Shown: positions 35,345 through 43,403, numbered from the stretch's first letter. The stretch: DNA of 43,740 bases from an uncultured Chlorobiaceae bacterium (GCA_903939765.1 CAJAIK010000039.1:1-43740), one strand, 5' to 3'. Made by a program: numbers and translations. The notes: generated by a model not told the origin, from the sequence alone.

Positions 35345-36088
35345 CTACGGGTTTTCGGTTTTGCCGGGTCGGGCAAGCTGGATAAAGACTTCGTTCATGC
35401 TCCCGGCTCCGTAGTGCAGCTTCATCGCTTCAGGCCGGTCGAGCGCGGCCACGCGCCCATCCACCATGATGCAGAGGCGGTCGCAATATTCGGCCTCGTC
35501 CATGTAGTGGGTGGTGACAAAGATGGTGAGTCCGCGCCCGGAGGCTTCGTAGATCATGTCCCAGAAGCGGCGCCTCGTAACCGGATCGACCCCGCCGGTT
35601 GGTTCGTCGAGAAAGACAATTTTGGGTTCATGCAGTATGGCAACTGAAAAGGCGAGCTTCTGCTTCCAGCCGAGGGGGAGCGACGCAAGGCGTACATCGG
35701 CAACCGCTTCCAGTTTGAGCGATTCAAGGAGTTGGCGGCTCTTCTCCTTTATGGCCTGATTGCTGAGGCCGTAGATACCGGCAAAGAAGCGGATGTTCTC
35801 GCACACGGTCAGATCGTCGTAGAGGGAGAAGCGCTGGCTCATGTAGCCAATGTTCCTCTTTATTCCCTCTGCACCGGTATAGAGGTCGAACCCGGCAACA
35901 GTTGCCTTTCCGGAAGTGGGGGCGAGGAGGCCGGTCAGCATTTTGATGGCGGTGCTCTTGCCTGCCCCGTTCGCTCCGAGAAAGCCGAAAATCTCCCCGC
36001 CGGAGACACTCAGCGAAAGTGCATCAACCGCCACGAAATCGCCAAACCGTTTGGTCAGCTTTTCGGTATGAATCACCAGCTCACTCAT
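35345..36088 (-). CDS. ABC exporter ATPase (equivalent to the C-terminal half of YbhF)
   Basis: A 247-residue ABC ATPase. Walker A is GANGAGKST (about residue 40), the Q-loop is GYMSQRFSLYDDL, the signature is the variant LPLGWKQKLAF, and Walker B is [17 protein letters not shown], with the H-switch in [13 protein letters not shown]. These variants are those of the second half of E. coli YbhF, which is one fused protein there and split into two genes here. It powers the ABC-2 permeases at 25054-27356. The original ATGA junction with the preceding ATPase gene has been enlarged by a 62-bp duplication containing a palindrome. The downstream permease genes are now 8 kb away. Confidence 0.88.
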   Translation of the reverse strand: MSELVIHTEKLTKRFGDFVAVDALSLSVSGGEIFGFLGANGAGKSTAIKMLTGLLAPTSGKATVAGFDLYTGAEGIKRNIGYMSQRFSLYDDLTVCENIRFFAGIYGLSNQAIKEKSRQLLESLKLEAVADVRLASLPLGWKQKLAFSVAILHEPKIVFLDEPTGGVDPVTRRRFWDMIYEASGRGLTIFVTTHYMDEAEYCDRLCIMVDGRVAALDRPEAMKLHYGAGSMNEVFIQLARPGKTENP

Positions 36089-36161
36089 GCGGCACTCCCA
36101 AAGGGCACGCCATGGCGTGCCCCTAAGGACTGAATCACCAGTTCACTCATAGGGCGCTCCC
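36069..36161. repeat. 31-bp direct repeats around a 20-bp perfect palindrome
   Basis: Imperfect direct repeats at 36069-36099 and 36131-36161 flank a 31-bp insert whose core (36103-36122) is the perfect palindrome GGGCACGCCATGGCGTGCCC. The repeats contain the start codon region of the downstream ATPase gene. The result is a 21-codon ORF beginning MSELVIQ that overlaps the upstream stop and the downstream start, each as ATGA. Similar GC-rich palindromes occur as dispersed repeats in cyanobacteria, so this may be a small REP-like insertion. Confidence 0.8.
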
Positions 36162-37076
36162 CTTTTTCTCCTCCATGAGGGCGATGAAGGTATCTTCAAT
36201 GCCGGGCTGAATGAGCGAAACCGAAAGCTCCGTAAACCCTTCAGTCTGGATAACGGAACGCAGCTCTTCAGGGCTGACAGAGGGGCGGTTGTCGGTGTAG
36301 TGCAGGGCACTACCGAAAGCGTAGACCGAAGCGGCATGGGGAGAGGCCCGCAAAAAAGAGAGCAGCTTGCCGGTTTCGCTGGCACGGATGGCAAAGAGCG
36401 GTTTCGGAAAAAGGGTGGTGATTCCCGCCGGGGTATCGAGCGCAAGGATTCTCCCCTCCTGCATAAAGGCAACCCGGTCACAGAGCACCGCCTCGTCCAT
36501 GTAGGGGGTCGAGACGAGAATAGTCATCCCCTGCTCCCGAAGGCGGCGAAGCATTTGCCAGAACTCCTGGCGCGAGACGGCATCGACGCCGGTGGTCGGT
36601 TCATCAAGAAAAAGCACTTCAGGCCGGTGCACCAGCGCGCAGGAGAGGGCGAGCTTTTGCTTCATTCCACCAGAGAGCTTGCCTGCCCTCCGGGTTTTGA
36701 AGGGCTCAAGCTGGCTATAGATATCACGGATCAGCTCGTAGTTTTTTTCGACCGTGGTGCCAAAAACCGAGGCAAAAAAGCGGAGATTCTCCTCAACACT
36801 CAAATCAGGGTAGAGTGAAAATTTGCCTGGCATGTAGCCGATGCGCTGGCGAAGTTCACGGTAAAAATGCACCACGTCCAGCCCGAGCAGCTCTGCGCGC
36901 CCCTCATCGGCCAAAAGCAGGGTAACCAGAATCCGGATCAGGGTTGTCTTGCCCGCCCCGTCCGCGCCGATAAGGCCAAAAAGCTCACCCTCACCGACCG
37001 CAAAATTGATCTCCCTAATCGCCTGGACACGACCGAAGCGCTTGCCGACACCGGCAACCAGCAGAGCCTCCTTCAT
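36147..37076 (-). CDS. ABC exporter ATPase (equivalent to the N-terminal half of YbhF)
   Basis: A 309-residue ABC ATPase with Walker A GADGAGKTT (about residue 38), GYMPGKFSLYPDLSVEENL, the signature KLSGGMKQKLAL, Walker B VLFLDEPTTGVDAVSRQ and the switch STPYMDEA. The Asp in Walker A and the PYMDEA switch are features of the first half of YbhF. A C-terminal extension of about 80 residues follows, as in that family. Its start overlaps the stop of the HlyD-like gene by 4 bp. It works with the second ATPase gene at 35345 as a heterodimer. Confidence 0.9.
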   Translation of the reverse strand: MKEALLVAGVGKRFGRVQAIREINFAVGEGELFGLIGADGAGKTTLIRILVTLLLADEGRAELLGLDVVHFYRELRQRIGYMPGKFSLYPDLSVEENLRFFASVFGTTVEKNYELIRDIYSQLEPFKTRRAGKLSGGMKQKLALSCALVHRPEVLFLDEPTTGVDAVSRQEFWQMLRRLREQGMTILVSTPYMDEAVLCDRVAFMQEGRILALDTPAGITTLFPKPLFAIRASETGKLLSFLRASPHAASVYAFGSALHYTDNRPSVSPEELRSVIQTEGFTELSVSLIQPGIEDTFIALMEEKKGSAL

Positions 37077-37960
37077 GAGCCAGGTTTTGCGGGTAACCTC
37101 ATTTCTCCGGGCATCCCGATTTTAAGGCGACCATCGGGGTTGCTGACCTGCACCTTTACGGCATAAACCATGCTCACCCGATCCTCCCTTGTCTGTATGA
37201 TTTTCGGGGTAAACTCGGCCTTGGCGGAGATCCAGGTGATGCGCCCCTTGAGGCTCTTGCCGCCATCAATCAGCACCTCGACCTCTTCGCCGATCCGCAC
37301 CAGCGGCACCTGCGCGCCACTCAGGTAGACTCGCAAAAACATGGTCTGGAGATCAGCAATCCTGTAGAGCGGCCTGCCGTATGAGCTGAGTTCACCACTC
37401 TCGGCATACCGGGTGAGTACCACGCCCTCAACCGGATTGCGGACAACGCTCTTCTGTATCTGGTCGTTGAGCTGCGCAATGCGGGCCTCCTTGGCGCTGA
37501 TCTCTTCTGCAATACCGGGGTTCTCCGTTTCGAGTGAGCGAATCTGCCGGTCGAGCACGCCAAGGCTGTTCTGGATGGTCTCAAGCTGTTTTGAGGGAAC
37601 GGCCCCCTCGCTCAGAAGCCTCCGGTAGCGCTCATCATCGCGCTTCAGGTTCCGCCGCTCCTCCAGCAGTACACCGATACGGGCAGCAAGGGAGGGACGT
37701 TTGGCCGCCAACGCCCGGCGCTCCGCCTCAAGCTGGATGCGGGTGAAATGCAGTTGGGTGGTATCGACAACAGCGGCCACACTCCCTGCCGCCATCCGGC
37801 TTCCCTCTTCAGCCCTCAGCAGCTCCAGCTTGCCGTTTGCTTCAGATGACACGATGATCTCTGTGGCCTCAAAATTGCCGTAGCCGTCCGAGCGGTCACT
37901 CTTCTGGCAACCTGCAAAAGCAAGAAGAAAAAGCACATATAAAAATGTTGTCTGGCGCAT
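37073..37960 (-). CDS. HlyD/YbhG-like membrane fusion lipoprotein
   Basis: A 295-residue periplasmic adaptor. Residues 1-18 form a lipoprotein signal with the lipobox LAFAGC. A biotinyl-lipoyl-like first half (ATEIIVSSEANGKLELLRAEEG) and a coiled-coil hairpin (about 75-165) rich in Glu, Arg and Leu follow. The second half is VVRNPVEGVVLTRYAESGELSSYG and the beta-barrel. Such adaptors bridge an ABC pump and TolC. It is a YbhG-type subunit with ABC-2 permeases, not a type I hemolysin adaptor. It lies 15 bp after the metallophosphoesterase gene, so that gene probably leads the operon. Confidence 0.88.
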   Translation of the reverse strand: MRQTTFLYVLFLLAFAGCQKSDRSDGYGNFEATEIIVSSEANGKLELLRAEEGSRMAAGSVAAVVDTTQLHFTRIQLEAERRALAAKRPSLAARIGVLLEERRNLKRDDERYRRLLSEGAVPSKQLETIQNSLGVLDRQIRSLETENPGIAEEISAKEARIAQLNDQIQKSVVRNPVEGVVLTRYAESGELSSYGRPLYRIADLQTMFLRVYLSGAQVPLVRIGEEVEVLIDGGKSLKGRITWISAKAEFTPKIIQTREDRVSMVYAVKVQVSNPDGRLKIGMPGEMRLPAKPGS

Positions 37961-37975
37961 GGTTGTGGAGTGTTT

Positions 37976-39049
37976 TCAGGCCAGAAGATGGATACGGGTA
38001 AAGAGATAATCGAGAGAGTCTTCATTCAAGACAACCCTTGAAAAGCCTGTCGAACCGAGTTCCATTGGCCGGTTATCCCTGTCGCTGGTGAACTTGCGGC
38101 TCTGCTTGCCGTTGTACCAGTAGACCAGCCTGATTTTGTTTCCTTCAATTTCAAGGGCTGTGATGCCCCGTTTTCCAATGGCACAGCCGGAGTTGAAAAT
38201 ACTTGGAATGGTGATATTGTTGTAAAGACCGCTCCGGAGACCAATTTTTTTGCCTTGTTTGTAACAGGCATCAAGCTCGACTTTCAGTGCCGTAATTTTT
38301 TTTTCGATAAGCGTGCGTTTTGAGCCATCTGCTGCCGGATAGGCCCTGCAAAGCTCCTCTATCCGATAGTTCAGAAAATCGACCTTTGAGAGCGATTCAA
38401 AGAGGGGGCGATGGGTATGACCGATGATCGAGACAATTTTAGCATTATTCGAAAACTCATAAATCGATTTCTCGATGGCGAAGCGTCGGGTACTGTTGTA
38501 AGCTGTTGAAAAATTTCTTATTCCGAGAGGTTTTGCGATATAGCGGATAAAGAGGACAATGGCACGACTGACTATCGGATAGGTTTCCCACAACAGCACC
38601 GATGCCTGATGACCATGAAAAAGCAGGAGCGTCTCATTCCCGTAATGCAACTTCAGCGATTCAACCATTGATGAAGCAAGCCGATATTTCTTCTCCTCTA
38701 ACAGTTCAGCGTCATGGTTCCCGTATATTTTCCAGAAAAAACCGTTCTGCTGAAACTTCAAAAAAAGATCGTAGAGTTCAGCCCATACCGCCTCAATACT
38801 CTCAAGCGGAAACTTGAAAAGATCCTCAACATCACCATTAAGGACAAGGCTGTACTTTTCGGGCAGGTAATAGCTCCCGAGCATGGTTTTGACCAGTTCG
38901 GCATTTCGCCTGAACTCATCGCGCCTGCCGCCATTACCGATGTGCAGGTCACTGAGAATCAGAATTTTTGAGGAGCTGTCCAAATTGATCGGCTTTGCAT
39001 TTTGAAGCAGGCGCTCAAGATGGGGATGTTTTTTGTACTTGAAACTCAT
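37976..39049 (-). CDS. Calcineurin-like metallophosphoesterase (paralogue 2)
   Basis: A 357-residue metallophosphoesterase. ATG 39049 is chosen because the protein then starts KYKKHPHLERLL, like its paralogue at 5675-6748, while the upstream in-frame extension does not align. The metal-site blocks are LSDLHIGNGGRRDEF, LNGDVEDLF, YGNHDAELL, FHGHQAS and GHTHRPLF. Most residues agree with the paralogue over the whole length, so one arose by duplication. It is probably the first gene of the HlyD-ATPase operon (15-bp gap). Its substrate is unknown. A link to the exported molecule, such as trimming a phosphorylated lipid, is speculation. Confidence 0.85.
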   Translation of the reverse strand: MSFKYKKHPHLERLLQNAKPINLDSSSKILILSDLHIGNGGRRDEFRRNAELVKTMLGSYYLPEKYSLVLNGDVEDLFKFPLESIEAVWAELYDLFLKFQQNGFFWKIYGNHDAELLEEKKYRLASSMVESLKLHYGNETLLLFHGHQASVLLWETYPIVSRAIVLFIRYIAKPLGIRNFSTAYNSTRRFAIEKSIYEFSNNAKIVSIIGHTHRPLFESLSKVDFLNYRIEELCRAYPAADGSKRTLIEKKITALKVELDACYKQGKKIGLRSGLYNNITIPSIFNSGCAIGKRGITALEIEGNKIRLVYWYNGKQSRKFTSDRDNRPMELGSTGFSRVVLNEDSLDYLFTRIHLLA

Positions 39050-39246
39050 CGTAGTAAAACCGTTCTTCCTGTTCTCCGGAATAGTTGCCATCCCGGAGGG
39101 AAGGCCCACTCCTGATATACTCAAAAAAAGGAACCCCCGCAAGATTGAAGCCCTCCCGGGAGTTGGTTATCAGCGGGCCTCAACAAAAAAAAGAGTCGCT
39201 CCCCTTTTTCGACAACGATTGAGGAAAAAAGAAAAAAAGAGCTTTC

Positions 39247-39972
39247 TTGTCTTCCAGAACCCATAACAATGACTCATCAATATTGAAGCTGCACATCTTG
39301 ATCTCTCCTGAACGATTCCGCAAAATACGTGAAATGCTGCTTCATCGCCAGCCTGACCTGACGGTTATCATGGATAATGTCAACAAGGCCTACAACCTCT
39401 CGGCCATTATCCGCAGTTGTGACGGCGTCGGTATTGGTGAAATGCACGCAGTTTCATACCGTAAATCAATCTATACCGAACAGAATGCCGCTGCGGGTGC
39501 AAGTAAATGGCTGAAACTGAACCTCCACACCAGCATTGCCTCGGCCTACAGTGCGGTCTCGGAGTGTGGGATGCAGATTCTTGTGGCAACAGGCAAGGAG
39601 GGTGCGCAGGATTTCAGGGAGGTTGATTATACCCGGCCAACGGCTCTTGTGGTTGGCGCCGAGTGGGATGGCATTTCGGAAGAGGCCATTCAGGGGGCCG
39701 ATCACGCCATTACGGTGCCGATGCTTGGTATGGTGGAGTCGCTCAATGTCTCGGTTGCCACAGCAGTCATTCTCTTCGAAGCACAGCGACAGAGAGCGGC
39801 AAAAGGGATGTACAGCCAGGCGCGTCTCAATCCGGAAAGCTTTCAGCGGCTGCTCTTTGAGTACACCCATCCCCGCCTGAGCCGTGAACTTCGCCAGGAA
39901 GGAGCGCCCTATCCGCCCCTTGATGCCGAGGGAGCCATCTGCATGCTTCAGGGAAGCGAGAGCGTCCGATAA
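39247..39972 (+). CDS. trmH: TrmH-type tRNA (guanosine-18-2'-O)-methyltransferase
   Basis: A SPOUT-fold methyltransferase. It reads SPERFRKIREMLLHRQPDLTV, then NKAYNLSAIIRSCDGVGIGEMHAVS as in TrmH, which methylates G18 of tRNA. The trefoil-knot SAM site has LVVGAEWDGIS, ITVPMLGMVESLNVSVATAVILFE. A C-terminal extension follows, as in TrmH. No ATG fits the start. TTG 39247 has a weak AG-rich upstream stretch, while TTG 39298 matches the family length better, so the start is uncertain by 17 codons. The 3' end overlaps the convergent gene at 39948 by 25 bp. Confidence 0.88.
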   Translation: MSSRTHNNDSSILKLHILISPERFRKIREMLLHRQPDLTVIMDNVNKAYNLSAIIRSCDGVGIGEMHAVSYRKSIYTEQNAAAGASKWLKLNLHTSIASAYSAVSECGMQILVATGKEGAQDFREVDYTRPTALVVGAEWDGISEEAIQGADHAITVPMLGMVESLNVSVATAVILFEAQRQRAAKGMYSQARLNPESFQRLLFEYTHPRLSRELRQEGAPYPPLDAEGAICMLQGSESVR

Positions 39973-40490
39973 CGGTAGATGAAGGCAATGGTGCCGAGAC
40001 TTGAGTTGAGCCCCATGACCGGCACAAGGAACATGCTCTTCCCCTCCGGCAGTGCGTAGGAGACCGGCACTGGCGATCCAAGCTTCATTTGGGGGTAACG
40101 CAACAAAAAGGAGCTCCCCTGCAATTTTCGATCAGTCGATACTTTAACGATGCCTGCAGGGTCAAGCAGCATGATGACGCCAAACCCTTTGCGCTGAATC
40201 AGTTCGTTGAAATAATCATCAATCTGGTCATAATTGGAGCGCATCAACTCCTTGCGCACCGACCAGGCAAGCGGAAGAGCAAAGAGCTGGATATCCTGAC
40301 GCTGCAGAACCACGGAGTGACTCTCGGCAAGCTCCACAAGCTCATTCGCCCTCTGCTCCCCAAGGTAGCGTGTCAAAAAAATTCCCCCGACAAGCAGCAC
40401 AAAAAGCAGAGGAAGCGAGATCAGAAGAAAGCGTTTCCAGATTGATGGTTTTGGCCGCGGGGTTGCCCCGAAATCATTGCTGCTCTTCAT
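39948..40490 (-). CDS. Membrane-anchored sensor-like protein
   Basis: A 180-residue protein. A basic proline-rich start is followed by one membrane helix (FLLISLPLLFVLLVGGIFLT, about residues 21-40). The extracytoplasmic part has a helix (YLGEQRANELVELAESHSVVL) and a small alpha/beta domain (GFGVIMLLDPAGIVKVSTD), reminiscent of single PAS/Cache-like sensor domains. There is no output domain and it ends soon after FIYRYR. The in-frame ATG at 40550 is rejected because it lies well inside ybeY. ATG 40490 overlaps the ybeY stop by 17 bp, so this is the third gene of the hflX-ybeY operon. I do not know the function. Confidence 0.65.
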   Translation of the reverse strand: MKSSNDFGATPRPKPSIWKRFLLISLPLLFVLLVGGIFLTRYLGEQRANELVELAESHSVVLQRQDIQLFALPLAWSVRKELMRSNYDQIDDYFNELIQRKGFGVIMLLDPAGIVKVSTDRKLQGSSFLLRYPQMKLGSPVPVSYALPEGKSMFLVPVMGLNSSLGTIAFIYRYRTLSLP

Positions 40491-40923
40491 TGGTCGATGA
40501 TGATAAGGTTGACTCAGCAAAACGGTTGAGATAGAATGTCTCTTTTTCATCCATCACCGTGCGCTCCTCGGGCGACCGGTCATCATAGCCGATGAGATGC
40601 AGTGCTGAATGGATGGTGACGCGCAAAAGTTCCTGCTGAAAATCAACCGCAAATCTGGCAGCATTCTCTTTTACCACATCGAGCGAAATATAAAACTCGC
40701 CATCAACCTCACTTCCTGTACTGTAGGGGAACGTGATGGTATCGGTAGGATAATCGTGACCGAGAAACTCGCGATTGATGCGCTGTATCATTTTGTTGCC
40801 GCAGTAGACACCAACGATTGATTCAACCATGCACCCCTCACTCTCCATAACGAGACGCAGGGCACGCTCAAGGGGTTGCTCCGAAATCTCTTTTTTGGTT
40901 GTGTTATGGATTTGCAGCATCAT
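40474..40923 (-). CDS. ybeY: Endoribonuclease YbeY (16S rRNA maturation)
   Basis: A 149-residue metalloprotein required for 16S rRNA 3'-end maturation and ribosome quality control. The family pattern is clear: RINREFLGHDYPTDTITFPY and the metal motif TIHSALHLIGYDDRSPEE. The usual motif is H-x3-H-x5-H; here the third ligand position is Asp, which is a possible metal ligand. It overlaps hflX by 4 bp (ATGA) and the next gene by 17 bp, so three genes are translated as a coupled unit. Confidence 0.92.
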   Translation of the reverse strand: MMLQIHNTTKKEISEQPLERALRLVMESEGCMVESIVGVYCGNKMIQRINREFLGHDYPTDTITFPYSTGSEVDGEFYISLDVVKENAARFAVDFQQELLRVTIHSALHLIGYDDRSPEERTVMDEKETFYLNRFAESTLSSSTNEEQQ

Positions 40924-42209
40924 CCGCGTGTGGTTTGTGATGAGTTGATAAGGGCATCAATATGCTTGATCTGATTTTTGCGCACCCTGAAGGTGAGTTC
41001 GACCTCTTCGTCAACATAACGCTTGTCGATCACCTCCGTATGCTCGTAGAGCCAGGTGATCAGCTTGTAGTTGGAGACATGGACGCTGATTTTACGCTCT
41101 GCATACTCGCGGGCAACCTGCTCGCTGATCATCTCCTTGAGCAACGCAATATTGACCCCCTTGATGGCCGAGATAAACACCGCATCGGGATATTTCTCGC
41201 GAATTTCCTCCAGACGTGCAGGATCTTCAACCGCATCAATCTTGTTGAAAACCTCGATGATGTTGTCATGCTCAACGCCAATCTCCTTGAGGGTCTCGCG
41301 CACAACATCTCTCTGATCCTCAAAACTGTGATGGCTGATATCAATCACATGGAGAAGAAAATCGGCCTGCAGCACCTCGTCGAGGGTCGACTTGAAACTC
41401 TCGACAAGCGTGTGCGGTAATTTTCTGATAAAACCAACCGTATCCGAAAGCAGCACCAGCTTGTTAATGTTCAACTCCAGACGGCGGGTTTTTGTGTCGA
41501 GTGTGGCAAAGAGCCGGTTTTCGGCAAAAGCCTCAGCCTCGGGGCAGAGGATGTTCATCAGCGTGGACTTACCAGCATTGGTATAGCCCACAAGCGATAC
41601 TCTCGGCACGGTCTGCCGCCCACGGGTCTGGGTATCGTGCTGCAGCGAAACCTCCTGAAGCTTCTTTTTCAACAGAGAGATCCGGTTGCGCACCAGACGA
41701 CGGTCAGTCTCAATCTGGGTTTCGCCGGGCCCCTTGTTGCCGATTCCCCCCTTCTGTTTCGAAAGGTGGGTCCACTGCCCGGAGAGACGCGGCAGCATAT
41801 ATTCAAGCTGGGCAAGTTCCACCTGCATCTTTGCCTGGGCAGATTGCGCCCTGATGGCAAAAATCTGCAAAATCAGGCCGGTACGATCAATAACCTTGCA
41901 CTCAAGCGTCTTCTCAAGGTTTCTTGCCTGGGCGGGGGTAAGATCATCATCAAAAATAACAAGATCAATCTCCTTCTCTTTGACAAAAAGCACAAGCTCC
42001 TCAACCTTCCCTTTTCCGATGCAGTAAGCCGGGTCACGCAGTTTTTTATCCTGTATGAACGATTCCACCACATCCGCTCCGGCGGTATCGGCAAGAAAAG
42101 CAAGCTCATCAAGGTACTCCTCAACAAGTGATCGTGGTGTTTCAGGGAGGGAACAGAGGCCAACCAAAACGGCCTTCTCCCTTCTGTTTTCAGGGGGAAC
42201 AATATTCAA
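40920..42209 (-). CDS. hflX: Ribosome-associated GTPase HflX
   Basis: A 429-residue GTPase that splits or rescues stalled ribosomes. The N-terminal HflX domain has DPAYCIGKGKVEEL and VIFDDDLTPAQARNLE. The linker reads GIGNKGPGETQIETDRR. The G domain follows with G1 GYTNAGKST, G2/G3 FATLDTKTR and SDTVGFIRKLPH, and G4 FNKIDAVE. The start is TTG 42209, since no ATG lies near. It is divergent from crtB and leads an operon with ybeY. Confidence 0.93.
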   Translation of the reverse strand: MNIVPPENRREKAVLVGLCSLPETPRSLVEEYLDELAFLADTAGADVVESFIQDKKLRDPAYCIGKGKVEELVLFVKEKEIDLVIFDDDLTPAQARNLEKTLECKVIDRTGLILQIFAIRAQSAQAKMQVELAQLEYMLPRLSGQWTHLSKQKGGIGNKGPGETQIETDRRLVRNRISLLKKKLQEVSLQHDTQTRGRQTVPRVSLVGYTNAGKSTLMNILCPEAEAFAENRLFATLDTKTRRLELNINKLVLLSDTVGFIRKLPHTLVESFKSTLDEVLQADFLLHVIDISHHSFEDQRDVVRETLKEIGVEHDNIIEVFNKIDAVEDPARLEEIREKYPDAVFISAIKGVNIALLKEMISEQVAREYAERKISVHVSNYKLITWLYEHTEVIDKRYVDEEVELTFRVRKNQIKHIDALINSSQTTRG

Positions 42210-42419
42210 CGGCGCGGTAATAAATTACGTAAATATTTGAATGATAAAGAGCTGTAACCTGGCATGTTGCTATATTACAACCATTGTTTTATCTTGACAG
42301 CACATTGTTGCAAACGTACCTCTCCATTAAAAAGGTACACATTTTTGCTTTCACCCCATACCATAAACGGGTAAAAAAGCTGTGACGAGCAGAAGAGGCT
42401 CAATAAAGCGCATATCAGG

Positions 42420-43352
42420 ATGAATCAGAACGATAACCGAAACAGTACTGAGCTGGAAAGTGAAAAGGTGATAACGCTCGAAGATGCTTACAGCTACTGT
42501 CGGCAGATTTCAAAAGATCATGCAAAAACCTTCTACCTCGCAAGCATGTTTCTGCCAAAAAAACAGCAGAAACCCATTTTCGCCATCTACGCCCTGCTGC
42601 GCACGGTTGATGACATTGTCGATCTGGCCGAGGTGAAACTGAGCAACGGTCTTATTACGAGTAACGAGATTCAGAGGATGCTTGATGGCTGGAAATTGAA
42701 GCTTCTCGGCTGCTACGCAGGAAAAACAGACAATGATCCTATCATGATGGCCTGGCACGACACGCTGAAAAGCCATTCGATCCCGATTGAGCTTCCGCTC
42801 GACCTGATGGACGGTGTTGCCATGGATATCGAGTTCAAACCCTTCGAAACCTTTGACGAACTCTACGTCTACTGCTACAAGGTGGCCGCCGTCGTCGGGC
42901 TCATGACCTCCGAAATTTTTGGCTACAGCGACAAGCGGGCGCTCGAACACGCCATAGAGTTGGGCATTGCCATGCAGTTGACCAACATCCTGCGCGACGT
43001 CGGCGAAGATGTTGAACGTGGCCGAATCTACCTCCCGCTGGAAGATTTGCGCCGTTTCAACTACTCAAGTGAAGAGCTGATGCAGAAAACGATGAACGAC
43101 AACTTCCTCAATTTGATGAAGTTTCAAGTCGAACGGGCAAGAGGCTACTACCGCTCCTCCGAAAAAGGGATCCCCATGCTTGAAAAGCGAAGCCGCTTTG
43201 GTGTCGCCATCAGCAGCGTCAACTACGGCAATATTTTAACCGCCATCGAAAAAAACCAGTACGACGTCTTTTCAAAAAGGGCCTATCGCTCTTTTTTCCA
43301 GAAAATCAGCACCATTCCCTACGTCTGGTATAAAACCCGTACCTGCTCCTGA
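42420..43352 (+). CDS. crtB: Phytoene synthase
   Basis: A 310-residue squalene/phytoene synthase that condenses two geranylgeranyl diphosphates to phytoene, the first step of carotenoid synthesis (chlorobactene/isorenieratene pathway in green sulfur bacteria). The two Asp-rich magnesium motifs are TVDDIVDLAE (about residue 64) and NILRDVGEDVERGRIYLP (about 190). The family segments KTFYLASMFLP and AMQLTNILRD are intact. AGG lies directly before the ATG. The 5' region has a TTGACA hexamer at 42295 and the CCTCTCCATTAAAA sequence (42319-42332) that also precedes phoA. lysS follows 51 bp later. Confidence 0.93.
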   Translation: MNQNDNRNSTELESEKVITLEDAYSYCRQISKDHAKTFYLASMFLPKKQQKPIFAIYALLRTVDDIVDLAEVKLSNGLITSNEIQRMLDGWKLKLLGCYAGKTDNDPIMMAWHDTLKSHSIPIELPLDLMDGVAMDIEFKPFETFDELYVYCYKVAAVVGLMTSEIFGYSDKRALEHAIELGIAMQLTNILRDVGEDVERGRIYLPLEDLRRFNYSSEELMQKTMNDNFLNLMKFQVERARGYYRSSEKGIPMLEKRSRFGVAISSVNYGNILTAIEKNQYDVFSKRAYRSFFQKISTIPYVWYKTRTCS

Positions 43353-43403
43353 CGAGCTTGACCCTATTTTTAACTTACAGAATTTCACAGGCCGACGACC
43401 ATC

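Noticed and set aside
37073-37960. HlyD-like protein as part of a type I secretion system for the RTX protein
   Set aside because: It is a lipoprotein of the YbhG type with ABC-2 permeases and separate ATPases; no HlyB-type ABC exporter or TolC gene is present.
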